NCBI RefSeq assembly: GCF_023278085.1 | Contig: NZ_CP066265.1 | Coordinates: 3,614,001-3,678,000, forward strand | Source of the DNA: Pseudomonas syringae | GTDB taxonomy: Bacteria; Pseudomonadota; Gammaproteobacteria; Pseudomonadales; Pseudomonadaceae | DNA length: 64,000 nucleotides | Reading direction: 5' to 3' | In this document: piece after piece, positions 1-8,645 of the stretch | Numbering within the stretch: the stretch's first letter is position 1 | Layout: every line of letters begins with the position of its first letter | Position numbers and translations under genes: made by a program | Notes under the pieces: model-generated | Databases searched by the model: none | What the model was told of the DNA's origin: nothing | Seen by the model: the letters and a program-made list of their open reading frames with translations, nothing else

Positions 1-2
1 GC

Positions 3-485
3 ATTGTCCACCGTCTGGACTGGGAAACGTCCGGGATCATCCTGCTGGCGCGTGATGCCGACACGCATCGCGAACTGTCGCGTCAGTTTCATGACCGCGA
101 AACCGAAAAAGCCTACACCGCACTGTGCTGGGGCCAGCCGTCGCTGGACAGCGGCAGCATCGACCTGCCCTTGCGCTACGACCCGCCGACCAAGCCGCGC
201 CATGTGGTGGACCACGAAGGCGGCAAACATGCGCTGACGTTCTGGAAGGTGGTCGAGCGGCATGACACGTACTGCCGCGTCGAGCTCACGCCGATCACCG
301 GTCGCTCGCATCAACTGCGCGTGCACATGCTGTCCATCGGGCATCCGCTGCTGGGCGATGGTCTGTACGCCCATCCCGAGGCGCTGGCGGCCTATCCTCG
401 CCTGTGCCTGCATGCCAGCATGTTGAGCTTCACGCATCCGGGCACCGGCGAGCGTCTTACCTTCGAATGTGCTGCGCCTTTCTGA
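3..485 (+). CDS. rluA: RluA-family rRNA/tRNA pseudouridine synthase (5' end outside window)
   Basis: The window opens inside this gene, in frame from base 3. The product isomerises uridine to pseudouridine in structured RNA; RluA itself acts on 23S rRNA and some tRNAs. The visible part starts at the catalytic motif HRLDWETSG (the Asp is the nucleophile of the family), continues through RxxEKxYxA-like and ITGRSHQLRVHM segments typical of the RluA/RluC/RluD clan, and ends with FECAAPF. The length of the missing N-terminus cannot be judged. A short total size and the lack of a visible S4 domain favour RluA over RluC/D, but the N-terminal part is not seen, so the symbol is likely rather than certain. 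Confidence 0.85.
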   Translation: MVHRLDWETSGIILLARDADTHRELSRQFHDRETEKAYTALCWGQPSLDSGSIDLPLRYDPPTKPRHVVDHEGGKHALTFWKVVERHDTYCRVELTPITGRSHQLRVHMLSIGHPLLGDGLYAHPEALAAYPRLCLHASMLSFTHPGTGERLTFECAAPF

Positions 486-547
486 TCTGGATGGGCGCTG
501 AGCAACACACTGACGCTCGTGCCCAAGTAAAGCACTCCGCCTTGACT

Positions 548-987
548 CTCGTGCCAATGCTCCGCGTTGGCATGCAGTTCTTGACGCTCCGCGTCGTAAA
601 GCGGTTCTGCGATGTCAGTGGCGTTTGCGCCCGACTCAAGTCACCTTTTCGCCCCTCGGCGAGTTACTTTGATGGGGCCAAAGTAACCAAACCCCCTGGC
701 TCCGTTTCCGGCCCGACTTCGTCGGGTTCCTTCGTCCTGACACTGATCCGGGGGTCGCCGCAACGGGCCATCCATGGCCCGGTGCGGCTAGCCTGGCGTC
801 CTGCCAGGCTACCCCCGGATCAGTGTCAGGACTCAGCCGTCACTTACGTCGCAATTTGCGTCGTCTGTGCCACCGTGATCGAAAAGCATTTCTGTGGCAG
901 CGGCTCACACGTAAGACATGAAGTTGTGCGGCGGCTGTGTGACGCAGCGCGTCACGAAACGCATGCACCGCACAGCGTTGGCACGAG
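548..987. repeat. 440-bp dispersed repeat, copy 1, with imperfect inverted ends
   Basis: Between rluA and apeB lies a gene-free stretch that recurs at 27201-27546. Its left end (from 548) and the reverse complement of its right end (to 987) both begin CTCGTGCCAA and stay similar for about 45 bases, so the element has imperfect inverted termini. Inside, two perfect 22-base arms (734-755 and 811-832) enclose two further hairpins: CCGCA..TGCGG around GGGCCAT/ATGGCCC, and AGCCTGGC/GCCAGGCT at 790-810. A smaller hairpin CCCGAC/GTCGGG lies just upstream. The short reading frames across it are not believable genes. It resembles the large intergenic repeats common in this species group; no transposase is present. 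Confidence 0.8.
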
Positions 988-1080
988 CGCGCGTCGGGCT
1001 TGTGTATCGCGATAAGCGCAACCCAAGGCAGCAAATCATCCAATGCGGTAAACTCGCGCCATTGCTGTCTGGAGCTATTT

Positions 1081-2370
1081 ATGCGCGACGAGTTGAACAA
1101 AGGCCTCATCGATTTCCTCAAGGCTTCCCCCACCCCCTTCCACGCCACCGCCACTCTTGTGCAACACCTTGAAGCTGCCGGGTTTCAGCGGCTGGACGAG
1201 CGTGATACCTGGGCCGTCGAAACGGGAGGTCGTTACTACGTGACGCGCAATGACTCCTCCATCGTCGCGTTCAGAATGGGCCGTCAGTCACCACTGACCG
1301 GCGGTATCCGCATGGTCGGCGCGCACACCGACAGCCCGTGCCTGCGGGTCAAGCCGCAACCCGAGCTGCAACGTCAGGGTTTCTGGCAACTGGGTGTCGA
1401 AGTCTATGGCGGCGCACTGCTGGCACCGTGGTTTGACCGTGATCTGTCGCTGGCCGGCCGGGTCACGTTCCGCCGCGACGGCAAGGTCGAAAGTCAGCTG
1501 ATCGACTTCAAACTACCGATTGCGGTCATTCCCAATCTGGCCATTCACCTGAATCGCACGGTTAACGAAGGCCGTGCCATCAATCCGCAGACCGAGCTGC
1601 CGCCGATTCTGGCGCAAGTGGCCGGTGACGAGCGCGCCGACTTCCGCGCGCTGCTGACTGACCAACTGGCACGCGAACATGGCCTGAACGCCGATGTGGT
1701 GCTGGATTACGAACTGAGCTTCTACGACACCCAAAGCGCGGCCATCGTCGGCCTGCATGGCGACTTCCTCGCCGGTGCGCGCCTGGACAACCTGCTGTCG
1801 TGCTTTGCCGGGCTGCAAGCGTTGCTCAACAGCAACAGTGACGAAACGGCGCTGCTGGTCTGCACTGATCATGAAGAAGTCGGCTCGTCTTCTACCTGTG
1901 GCGCAGACGGCGCAATGCTGGAGCAGATCGTCCGGCGCCTGCTGCCGAGCAGCGAGGATTATGTGCGGACCATTCAGAAGTCGCTGATGATCTCCGCCGA
2001 CAACGCACACGGCATACACCCCAACTACGCCGACAAACACGACGCCAACCATGGCCCGAAACTCAATGCCGGGCCAGTGATCAAGGTCAACAGCAATCAG
2101 CGCTACGCCACCAATAGCGAGACAGCAGGCTTCTTCCGCCACCTGTGCATGGCCGAAGAGGTTCCGGTGCAGAGCTTTGTGGTGCGCAGCGACATGGCCT
2201 GCGGTTCGACCATTGGACCGATCACCGCCAGCCATCTGGGCATTCGCACGGTCGATATCGGTTTGCCGACGTTTGCCATGCACTCGATTCGTGAACTGGC
2301 CGGCAGCCACGACCTGGCGCATCTGGTCAAAGTACTCGGCGCGTTCTATGCCAGTCATGAGCTGCCGTAA
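1081..2370 (+). CDS. apeB: M18-family aminopeptidase (aspartyl aminopeptidase type)
   Basis: Predicted 429-residue cytosolic zinc aminopeptidase that removes N-terminal, often acidic, residues from peptides. The M18 signature is clear: [14 protein letters not shown] carries the first metal His-Asp pair, [14 protein letters not shown] holds the Asp and the Glu-Glu metal/catalytic pair, and [12 protein letters not shown] plus [10 protein letters not shown] and the terminal PTFAMHS region complete the active site. ATG at 1081 starts [20 protein letters not shown] and gives the usual family length; a longer in-frame extension to 1000 adds unrelated sequence. The gene stands alone between a dispersed repeat and the convergent ice nucleation gene. 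Confidence 0.95.
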   Translation: MRDELNKGLIDFLKASPTPFHATATLVQHLEAAGFQRLDERDTWAVETGGRYYVTRNDSSIVAFRMGRQSPLTGGIRMVGAHTDSPCLRVKPQPELQRQGFWQLGVEVYGGALLAPWFDRDLSLAGRVTFRRDGKVESQLIDFKLPIAVIPNLAIHLNRTVNEGRAINPQTELPPILAQVAGDERADFRALLTDQLAREHGLNADVVLDYELSFYDTQSAAIVGLHGDFLAGARLDNLLSCFAGLQALLNSNSDETALLVCTDHEEVGSSSTCGADGAMLEQIVRRLLPSSEDYVRTIQKSLMISADNAHGIHPNYADKHDANHGPKLNAGPVIKVNSNQRYATNSETAGFFRHLCMAEEVPVQSFVVRSDMACGSTIGPITASHLGIRTVDIGLPTFAMHSIRELAGSHDLAHLVKVLGAFYASHELP

Positions 2371-2563
2371 CTGCTGCTGCCACTGCTGAGACAATCATCG
2401 ACAACGTGAGGGCGGCCTGCCGCCACCACGTATCGGTGCTGATGCCCGGCAAACGGCCCATTGAAAGAAATAAAAATTGTGCCCGTTACAACGATAAAAA
2501 AGATGCTTTTGTCTGTGTCATCCCGAACCACCTGCGTGCACTAAACAGTCATTCGTTTATAAA

Positions 2564-2605
2564 GGGACTTCATGTCCCGAACCGCATCGACGGACCCTGT
2601 CGATG
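2564..2605 (-). terminator. Two hairpins downstream of the ice nucleation gene
   Basis: Read on the minus strand after the ina stop codon, a CATCGAC/GTCGATG stem (2585-2605) is followed by GGGAC-ATGAA-GTCCC (2564-2578) and a short T-rich run. These lie at the expected place for transcription termination of ina, though the T-run is short. Nothing else is recognised between apeB and ina. Confidence 0.5.
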
Positions 2606-2636
2606 ATTCAGTAGTGGAGTGCCCGCATAAAGCTGG

Positions 2637-5600
2637 CTACTCGACCTCTATCCAGTCATCGTCCTCGTCGGGTTTATCGACAATATCGTCATCTTCGTTC
2701 ATGTAGTACGGTATGTCGGCTTCAACACCGTTCTCACCCGTTTTGGCAACCAGTTGCCGGTACCTCTTCCCGTCCCAGAGCCTGAAAATCAGCGTTGAGT
2801 CTTCTCCAGCCGAGAGCGTCGAGCCTTCACTGCCAATGAGTTTGCTACGAGCGCCTGCCGTCAAGATACTGTTCTTTCCAGCGGTCAATCTGCTTTGGTC
2901 TCCCGCCATCAGGGTGCAGTCATGCCCGCCGGTCAGTTTGCTTCTATCGCCGGCGGTCAGATAACTGTTATTACCGGCCAGTAGTTTGCTGCGGTCACCC
3001 GCGGTCTGATTACTGTCTGCACCGGCAATCAACCTGCTGCGATCACCTGCCAGCTGTACGCTACCCGCACCGGCAATCAACGTGCTGCGAAAACCTGCTG
3101 TCTGCGAGCTGCCCTTGCCGGCGATCAGCATGCTTTTATTTCCAGCGACCTGAATGCTTTCATGGCCTGCAATCAACGAGCTGCCATAACTTGCAATCTG
3201 GTTACTGCCGTAACCCGCGGTCAATGTGCTGCGAATGCCCGATGTAAGGCTACTGCCATAACCGGCGATCAAAACACTGCGAAGCCCCGCGATCAGCGTA
3301 CTGCCATAACCTGCCGTCAGAAAACTTCTGATTCCACTGGTCAGGGAGCTGCCATAACCGGCGATCAACGAGCTATCTTGCCCGGCCGTTGCAGTGCTGC
3401 CGTAGCCCGCAGTGAGTGAGCTACCGTACTCTGCGGTCTGGGTACTGCCGTAGCCGGCCGTGAGGGTACTTTTATAGCCTGCTGTCTGCGTACTGCCATA
3501 ACCCGCGATCAGCGAGCTGGCAAAGCCGGCGGTCGAAGTGCTTCCATAGCCGGTGGTGAGCGAGCTGTTTTCCTGTGCGGTTTGCGTACTGCCGTAACCG
3601 GCGGTCAAGGTGCTCTCGTAACCTGCCGTCTGTGTGCTGCCATAACCCGCAATCAACGAACTCGCATAACCGGCGGTGGAGGTGCTTCCATAACCTGTCA
3701 CCAGGTCACTGCGCTCCTGCGCGGTTTGCGTACTGCCGTAGCCAGCGGTCAACGTGCTCTCGTAGCCTGCTGTCTGTGTACTGCCGTAACCCGCGATCAG
3801 CGAGCTGGAATAACCCGCGGTGGAGGTACTTCCGTAACCGGTGGTGAGCGAACTGTTTTCCCGCGCGGTTTGCGTACTGCCATAACCGGTCGTCAACGTG
3901 CTCCCGTAACCCGCCGTCTGCGTGCTGCCATAGCCGGCGATCAAGGAACTGGAGTAACCCGCAGTCGATGTGCTTCCATAGCCTGCAACCAGGTCACTGC
4001 GCTCCTGTGCCGTCTGTGTACTGCCATAACCGGCGGTCAGGATGCTTTTGAAACCTGCCGTTTGAGTGCTGCCATATCCGGCAATCAGCGAACTGTTTGA
4101 CCCTGCCGTTGAAGTGCTGCCATAACCTGTAACAAGGTCACTGTGTTCTCGGGCCGTCTGTGTACTGCCATAACCGGCGGTCAGCATGCTTTTGTAGCTC
4201 GCGGTCTGGGTGCTGCCATAACCTGCGATCAGCGAACTGCTTGAGCCTGCGGTTGCAGTACTGCCATAACCCGCAATCAGGTCGCTGCCGTCCCTGGCCG
4301 TCTGAGTACTCCCATAGCCAGCGGTCAGGATGCTTTTGTGGCCCGCTGTCTGTGTACTCCCGTACCCCGCGATGATGAAGCTCTCATGACCCGCGGTGCC
4401 TGTACTTCCATAGCCGGTAGTGAGGTTACTGGCAGCCCCGGCCGTTTGCGTACTGCCGTAGCCTGACGTGAGTACGCTACCCTGCTGTGCGGTCTGGGTA
4501 CTGCCATAACCTGCCGTGAGCGAGCTTTCACTGCCCGACGTTTGCGTGCTGCCGTAACCGGCGATCAGCGAGCTGTCAGCGCCCGCCGTTCCCGTACTGC
4601 CATACCCGGCCGTCAGGGTGCTGCCTTCACGGGCGGTCTGGGTACTGCCATAGCCTGCGGTCAGTGAGCTGTCGCTGCCGGAAGTCTGCGTGCTGCCGTA
4701 ACCGGCGATCAACGAGCTGTCCGCGCCTGCCGTGCCGGTGCTGCCGTAGCCTGCCGTCAGATTGCTGCCTTCCTGAGCTGTTTGCGTGCTGCCGTAGCCT
4801 GCGGTCAGGGCACTGTCCCCGCCTGAGGTTTGTGTACTGCCGTAACCGGCGATCAGCGAGCTGTCGGAACCCGCCGTGCCGGTGCTGCCGTAGCCTGCCG
4901 TCAGATTGCTGCCTTCCTGAGCTGTTTGCGTACTGCCATAACCCGCCGTCAGCGAGCTGTCTTCTCCGGAAGTCTGAGTACTGCCGTAACCCGCGATCAA
5001 CGAACTGTCCGAACCCGCCGTGCCGGTGCTGCCGTAGCCTGCCGTCAGATTGCTGCCTTCCTGAGCCGTCTGCGTGCTGCCATAACCCGCCGTCAGCGAG
5101 CTGTCCCCGCCAGAAGTCTGAGTACTGCCGTAACCGGCGATCAACGAGCTGTCCGAACCTGCCGTGCCGGTGCTGCCGTACCCGGCCGTCAGGTTGCTGC
5201 CTTCGCGGGCGGTCTGGGTACTGCCGTAACCCGCCGTCAGCGCGCTGTCCCCTCCGGCAGTCTGGGTGCTCCCATAGCCTGCTACCAGCGAGCTGTCGGA
5301 GCCGGCGGTTCCTGTACTTCCATAACCGGCAATCAGATCACTGTGGTTGCCAGCGGTCTCGTTACTGCCATAACCGGCAATGAGCCGGCTGTTGTTGTCG
5401 CCACTCAACGTGCTGCCGTAAGTGGCGGTCTGCAACGTCTGCGGCGTCGTCACCGGCAGGGTGTTTACTGAGGGGGCAGCCGCGCTGACCAACGCCACAT
5501 CAAACACTTCATGGCTGGACTGTTCGGCAGCAGATACCGTGACGTTTGCTGCCGAAGGCGTGGGCGTGGGCATTGGTGTCGATGTCGATGATGACGTTGG

Positions 5601-5960
5601 TGGTGACGTTGGTGGTGTGGATACATGGTCGGCCTGACGTGCCGAAATGAAGTGTGACGCGCTGATCTTGTCACCGACATGAACCACTTCGGCTCGCGGG
5701 AACTTGACCATTCCCGGCTCTTCCAGAGCAATGATGTCTGCAACGACGACTTCACAGACAATCCATCGAGCGTCGGCATGCACACTTAGAAAAGCGCTGC
5801 TTCCAGCGCCCCACAGTAGACCGACCAGACCATTCTCGTGCCGCCGGGTTGACTGCCAGTATTTGGATTCAACCGTCCCGGAAGCGGGCCATATAAGGCC
5901 GCAATGATCGGCCATGTTATTTGCACAGGTCCGCAGCACCAACGCCTTGTCTAGATTCAT
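2637..5960 (-). CDS. ina: Ice nucleation protein, outer-surface, 55 tandem 16-residue coils
   Basis: Predicted 1107-residue protein that templates ice formation on the cell surface. Residues 1-178 form the non-repetitive N-domain (MNLDKALVLRTCANN start) ending in a Thr/Pro-rich linker. Residues 179-1058 are exactly 55 units of 16 residues, mostly AGYGSTxTAxxxSxLT/I. Residues 1059-1107 form an acidic cap ending DDDWIEVE. Units 1-43 keep the TxT water-ordering motif. The last 12 units (44-55) lose most TxT motifs and mostly carry Arg at position 12 (for example GIRS, GDRS), matching the R-coils reported to drive multimerisation. ATG at 5960 is the only plausible start. The protein is shorter than the classic 1200-residue InaZ and closest in remembered sequence to InaK/InaV alleles, so the allele letter is left open. 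Confidence 0.98.
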   Translation of the reverse strand: MNLDKALVLRTCANNMADHCGLIWPASGTVESKYWQSTRRHENGLVGLLWGAGSSAFLSVHADARWIVCEVVVADIIALEEPGMVKFPRAEVVHVGDKISASHFISARQADHVSTPPTSPPTSSSTSTPMPTPTPSAANVTVSAAEQSSHEVFDVALVSAAAPSVNTLPVTTPQTLQTATYGSTLSGDNNSRLIAGYGSNETAGNHSDLIAGYGSTGTAGSDSSLVAGYGSTQTAGGDSALTAGYGSTQTAREGSNLTAGYGSTGTAGSDSSLIAGYGSTQTSGGDSSLTAGYGSTQTAQEGSNLTAGYGSTGTAGSDSSLIAGYGSTQTSGEDSSLTAGYGSTQTAQEGSNLTAGYGSTGTAGSDSSLIAGYGSTQTSGGDSALTAGYGSTQTAQEGSNLTAGYGSTGTAGADSSLIAGYGSTQTSGSDSSLTAGYGSTQTAREGSTLTAGYGSTGTAGADSSLIAGYGSTQTSGSESSLTAGYGSTQTAQQGSVLTSGYGSTQTAGAASNLTTGYGSTGTAGHESFIIAGYGSTQTAGHKSILTAGYGSTQTARDGSDLIAGYGSTATAGSSSSLIAGYGSTQTASYKSMLTAGYGSTQTAREHSDLVTGYGSTSTAGSNSSLIAGYGSTQTAGFKSILTAGYGSTQTAQERSDLVAGYGSTSTAGYSSSLIAGYGSTQTAGYGSTLTTGYGSTQTARENSSLTTGYGSTSTAGYSSSLIAGYGSTQTAGYESTLTAGYGSTQTAQERSDLVTGYGSTSTAGYASSLIAGYGSTQTAGYESTLTAGYGSTQTAQENSSLTTGYGSTSTAGFASSLIAGYGSTQTAGYKSTLTAGYGSTQTAEYGSSLTAGYGSTATAGQDSSLIAGYGSSLTSGIRSFLTAGYGSTLIAGLRSVLIAGYGSSLTSGIRSTLTAGYGSNQIASYGSSLIAGHESIQVAGNKSMLIAGKGSSQTAGFRSTLIAGAGSVQLAGDRSRLIAGADSNQTAGDRSKLLAGNNSYLTAGDRSKLTGGHDCTLMAGDQSRLTAGKNSILTAGARSKLIGSEGSTLSAGEDSTLIFRLWDGKRYRQLVAKTGENGVEADIPYYMNEDDDIVDKPDEDDDWIEVE
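2787..5426 (-). repeat. 48-base tandem repeat array encoding the ina coils
   Basis: 55 consecutive 48-base units with no length variation. A higher-order period of 144 bases (three coils of types TGTAG, TQTSG and TQTAxEG) is very regular in the first third of the protein (roughly 4600-5330) and drifts toward the C-terminus, where units 44-55 diverge most. This pattern fits recent unequal crossing-over in the 5' half and older, constrained units at the 3' end. Confidence 0.97.
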
Positions 5961-6421
5961 TACCGCATCCTCATAGATCCTTTAAATAAAAGCAGCTGCA
6001 CTTATCAAGCATTGCTTTACAGGACAACCGCCATGTCAGCCTTTACGCCACAGCGGAACGACGCACAGGAAATAAACCAACTAACTAGTGCACATCCTTC
6101 CGCACTAAAAACCTAACACAGCGAACTAAAAAATATTAATTAATATTAACTTTTCCGTATATTTTTTACAGAAAATTAGAATAATTACTCTGAAAAATAT
6201 CAGGGCAAAATCGGATTAATCTACGCCCACTCCATAAAAGGCAATAGAAACATTTTCATTAATTTTTTTTGTTAATTAAACGTATTTATTACACAATGCC
6301 TATTAAGCCGGCTGTAGACTTCGTGCATCTTAGATAACCGGAATGAGTATTTATTTATAAAAAACAGGCAACTAACGACCGTGCGGGCCGCGCCCGGCAA
6401 GAGAGTTTTCAGCACCAGCGC
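5961..6421 (-). promoter_or_regulatory. AT-rich upstream region of ina
   Basis: The 461 bases between ina and the GntR gene hold no credible reading frame. Bases 6110-6370 are strikingly AT-rich compared with the surrounding sequence, with runs such as AATTAATATTAA and TTTATTTATAAAAAA, as expected for a bent or H-NS-family-bound promoter. The ina promoter should lie here, but I cannot assign -35/-10 boxes with confidence. Confidence 0.5.
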
Positions 6422-7141
6422 TCAGTCGCCATGCACCTCGGCGCGCACATGAATCGCGTCATGACGCCAGTACTCCAGATCGCAGTCGATCAGCCGGTCT
6501 TTGCGGTCGTAATTGACGCGCGCAATGCGCAGCCCTGGGCTGCCGAGGGAAACCTTCAGCGCAGCGGCTGCCTCGGCGTGCAGCGCGGTGGGGACCATAT
6601 CGAAGCGCACCTGACCGTAGTGAAGGTCATAACACCGTGCATAGAGTTCGGTGAGCGACTGGTTCAGATCGTGTTCGAGGATACCGGGAAACAATTCCGG
6701 CCTCAGGTAGTGCTCCACGTACAGCACCAGACGCTGATCGATACGTCGCGCACGACAGATCTGGATCACGCTCGACAGCGCTGGCAGCTCCAACATTTCG
6801 CAGATCATCGCCGAAGCCGGTTGCAGACGGGCCGAAAGCAGCTGAGTGTGAGCCACCCTTCCCTGCGCGCAGACCATCGCGTGAAAATGACTGCGCCGAA
6901 TCAGGTCGTAGGCCAGCCGTGGCGGCGAGATGAACCAGCCGCGCCGCTCCTCGCGATAAATCAGCCCTTGAGCCTCCATTTGCAGGAGGGCCTCACGCAG
7001 GGTGATGCGGGTGGTGTCGAACACTTCACTGAGCTTGCGTTCGGCAGGCAGTTTGCTGCCGTGCGGCAACAGGCCATGTTCTATCTGTTCCTGCAAAGCC
7101 TTGCAGATGGTGGTTACCGCTCGTGGCACATCTTCGCGCAT
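6422..7141 (-). CDS. GntR-family regulator with UTRA ligand domain (PhnF/PhnR-like)
   Basis: Predicted 239-residue DNA-binding repressor. Residues 1-70 are the winged helix of the HutC/GntR subfamily (LPAERKLSEVFDTTRITLREALLQ); the rest is a UTRA ligand-binding domain (LPALSSVIQICRARRIDQRLVLYVEHYLRPELFPG). It is divergent from a phosphonate-type ABC transport operon, so it probably senses a phosphonate or phosphate ester. ATG at 7141 is chosen because a PhnF-like operator lies just upstream of it at 7155-7166; an in-frame GTG at 7183 would put that operator inside the gene and has no good ribosome site. The ligand is not identifiable from sequence. Confidence 0.88.
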   Translation of the reverse strand: MREDVPRAVTTICKALQEQIEHGLLPHGSKLPAERKLSEVFDTTRITLREALLQMEAQGLIYREERRGWFISPPRLAYDLIRRSHFHAMVCAQGRVAHTQLLSARLQPASAMICEMLELPALSSVIQICRARRIDQRLVLYVEHYLRPELFPGILEHDLNQSLTELYARCYDLHYGQVRFDMVPTALHAEAAAALKVSLGSPGLRIARVNYDRKDRLIDCDLEYWRHDAIHVRAEVHGD

Positions 7142-7154
7142 TCCCGTACCTGTC

Positions 7155-7166
7155 TGGACTAGACCA
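7155..7166. promoter_or_regulatory. Candidate PhnF-like operator, proximal to the GntR gene
   Basis: TGGACTAGACCA is an imperfect palindrome (TGG-CTAG-CCA) sitting 14 bases upstream of the preferred GntR start. It resembles the PhnF site TGGTATAGACCA known from mycobacteria and has a near-copy at 7435-7446 in front of the transport operon, suggesting autoregulation plus operon control. Confidence 0.5.
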
Positions 7167-7434
7167 GCCCTCTTGCGGGGCACCTGTCAGTGCCATGCCC
7201 ACTGTGAACTCCATCGCTGCAAGCCTAGGCTGGCGACATGACCGTCCTGTGACATGGTTAATCACAATTCATGCCAAACGGCGCTGAAAACGCCCTGAAA
7301 CCCTTGTCGGGCAGGCACTTTGCAATGGTCTACGCTTAGCCCGAAGCACTGCCAGGCCACGGGGAAAACGGAATTCTCCGCCCTCCTCGACACGAAAATG
7401 TCATGCAACACGCCTAACTTGGCTCAGGTATTGC

Positions 7435-7446
7435 TGAACTAGACCA
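7435..7446. promoter_or_regulatory. Candidate PhnF-like operator, proximal to the transport operon
   Basis: TGAACTAGACCA differs from the 7155-7166 site by one base. It lies about 50 bases upstream of the binding-protein start, a suitable position to overlap the promoter or early transcript of the operon. A half-site TGGTCTA is also present near 7326. Confidence 0.5.
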
Positions 7447-7462
7447 AACCATCCGCGATGAA

Positions 7463-7481
7463 CACTTCTGCTAAAGAAGTG
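7463..7481 (+). other. Hairpin just before the ribosome site of the binding-protein gene
   Basis: CACTTCT-GCTAA-AGAAGTG forms a 7-bp stem that ends two bases before the CAGGAG ribosome site of the gene at 7496. It could stabilise the mRNA 5' end or tune translation; no specific regulator is implied. Confidence 0.4.
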
Positions 7482-7495
7482 CACAGGAGCTCCGA

Positions 7496-8563
7496 ATGAA
7501 ACATCTTTTGCTGGCATCACTCCTCGGTTCAGCCATGGCAATGAGTTCCCTGGCCATGGCTGCGGACGCAGATCTTAAAACGCTGGAGGCTGCGGCCAAG
7601 GCCGAAGGCGCGGTCAATAGCCTTGGCATGCCGGATGACTGGGCAAACTGGGGCGGCATCTGGAAAGACCTGGAAACCAAGTACGGTCTCAAGCACATGG
7701 ACACCGACATGAGTTCGGCCCAGGAAATTGCCAAGTTCGATGCAGAGAAAGACAACGCCAGTGGTGACATCGGCGACGTCGGTGCAGCGTTCGGCCCGAT
7801 TGCCGTCGCCAAAGGTGTGACCCAGCCTTACAAGCCCACCACCTGGGAGCAGATCCCGGACTGGGCCAAAGACAAGGAAGGTCACTGGGCGCTGGCCTAC
7901 ACCGGCACCATTGCCTTCATCGTCAACAAGAACCTGTTGCATGGGTCTGAAATACCTAAAACCTGGGCTGACCTGAAAACCGGCAAGTACAAGGTTTCCA
8001 TTGGCGACGTGAGCACCGCGGCTCAGGCTGCCAACGGTGTGCTGGCAGCCGCCATCGCCATGAAAGGCGACGAAAGCAATATCGAGCCGGGCCTGGCACT
8101 GTTCACCGATCTGGCCAAACAAAAGCGCCTGTCGCTCGCCAACCCGACCATTCAGACCATCGAAAAAGGCGAGATCGAGGTCGGCGTGGTCTGGGACTTC
8201 AATGGCCTGAGCTACCGGGCCAAGATGGCCAAGCCAGATGATTACGTGGTGCTGATCCCGTCGGATGGCTCGGTGATTTCCGGCTACACCACCATCATCA
8301 ACAAATACGCCAAACACCCGAACGCCGCCAAACTGGCGCGTGAATACACCTTCAGCGATGCGGGTCAGATCAGGCTGGCAGAAGGCAATGCGCGTCCTAT
8401 TCGCGCAGAGCACGTCACCATGCCGGAAGACGTGAAAGCCAAGCTGTTGCCGAATGAGCAGTACAAAAATGTAACGCCGATCAAAAACGCAGAAGCATGG
8501 GAGAAGACCTCCAAGGCCCTGCCGCAGAAGTGGAACGAGCAGGTCATCATCGAGATGAACTGA
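7496..8563 (+). CDS. ABC transporter periplasmic binding protein (PhnS-like, Fe/POTABI-type family)
   Basis: Predicted 355-residue exported binding protein. It starts with a clear Sec signal peptide (MKHLLLASLLGSAMAMSSLAMA, cleavage before ADADLK). The mature part has the two-lobe family-1/6 pattern of iron, polyamine and phosphonate binders (AYTGTIAFIVNKNLL, IPKTWADLKTGKYKVSIGD, EVGVVWDFNGLSY). A good CAGGAG ribosome site precedes ATG 7496. It is first in an operon with an alkaline-phosphatase-fold hydrolase, two permeases and an ATPase, under a divergent GntR/UTRA gene. That company suggests 2-aminoethylphosphonate or another organophosphorus compound as substrate rather than iron, but this is inference. 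Confidence 0.88.
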   Translation: MKHLLLASLLGSAMAMSSLAMAADADLKTLEAAAKAEGAVNSLGMPDDWANWGGIWKDLETKYGLKHMDTDMSSAQEIAKFDAEKDNASGDIGDVGAAFGPIAVAKGVTQPYKPTTWEQIPDWAKDKEGHWALAYTGTIAFIVNKNLLHGSEIPKTWADLKTGKYKVSIGDVSTAAQAANGVLAAAIAMKGDESNIEPGLALFTDLAKQKRLSLANPTIQTIEKGEIEVGVVWDFNGLSYRAKMAKPDDYVVLIPSDGSVISGYTTIINKYAKHPNAAKLAREYTFSDAGQIRLAEGNARPIRAEHVTMPEDVKAKLLPNEQYKNVTPIKNAEAWEKTSKALPQKWNEQVIIEMN

Positions 8564-8597
8564 TCGCCACTACGACTCAGGGATGGAGTCGTATGAA

Positions 8598-8620
8598 GCG
8601 GGCGAGTCACTCTCGCCCGC
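8598..8620 (+). other. Strong intercistronic hairpin after the binding-protein gene
   Basis: GCGGGCGAG-TCACT-CTCGCCCGC is a perfect 9-bp GC-rich stem 34 bases after the binding-protein stop codon, with no T-run. Such hairpins usually protect the upstream message and lower expression of the following hydrolase and membrane genes, matching the usual excess of binding protein over permease. Confidence 0.7.
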
Positions 8621-8645
8621 ACTCTTTCGCCCGAGCGAGTCGCCC

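Noticed and set aside
404..1015. A 203-codon frame in the rluA-apeB gap, with a similar frame at 27067-27408
   Set aside because: It lies within the dispersed repeat. The shared peptide reflects copied DNA, the frames differ in length and end, and no start signal is evident.
1513..2394. A 293-residue minus-strand frame opposite apeB
   Set aside because: apeB has intact M18 motifs on the plus strand. The antisense frame has no recognisable domain or ribosome site.
2787..5426. Regular tandem spacing that could be mistaken for a CRISPR array
   Set aside because: The units are contiguous 48-base coding repeats with no unique spacers, and no cas genes are present.
2713..5471. Several plus-strand frames of Cys/Arg/Ser- or Thr/Ala-rich repeats across the ina array
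   Set aside because: They are reverse-strand shadows of the 48-base ina repeat; their periodicity is entirely explained by the AGYGST coding units.
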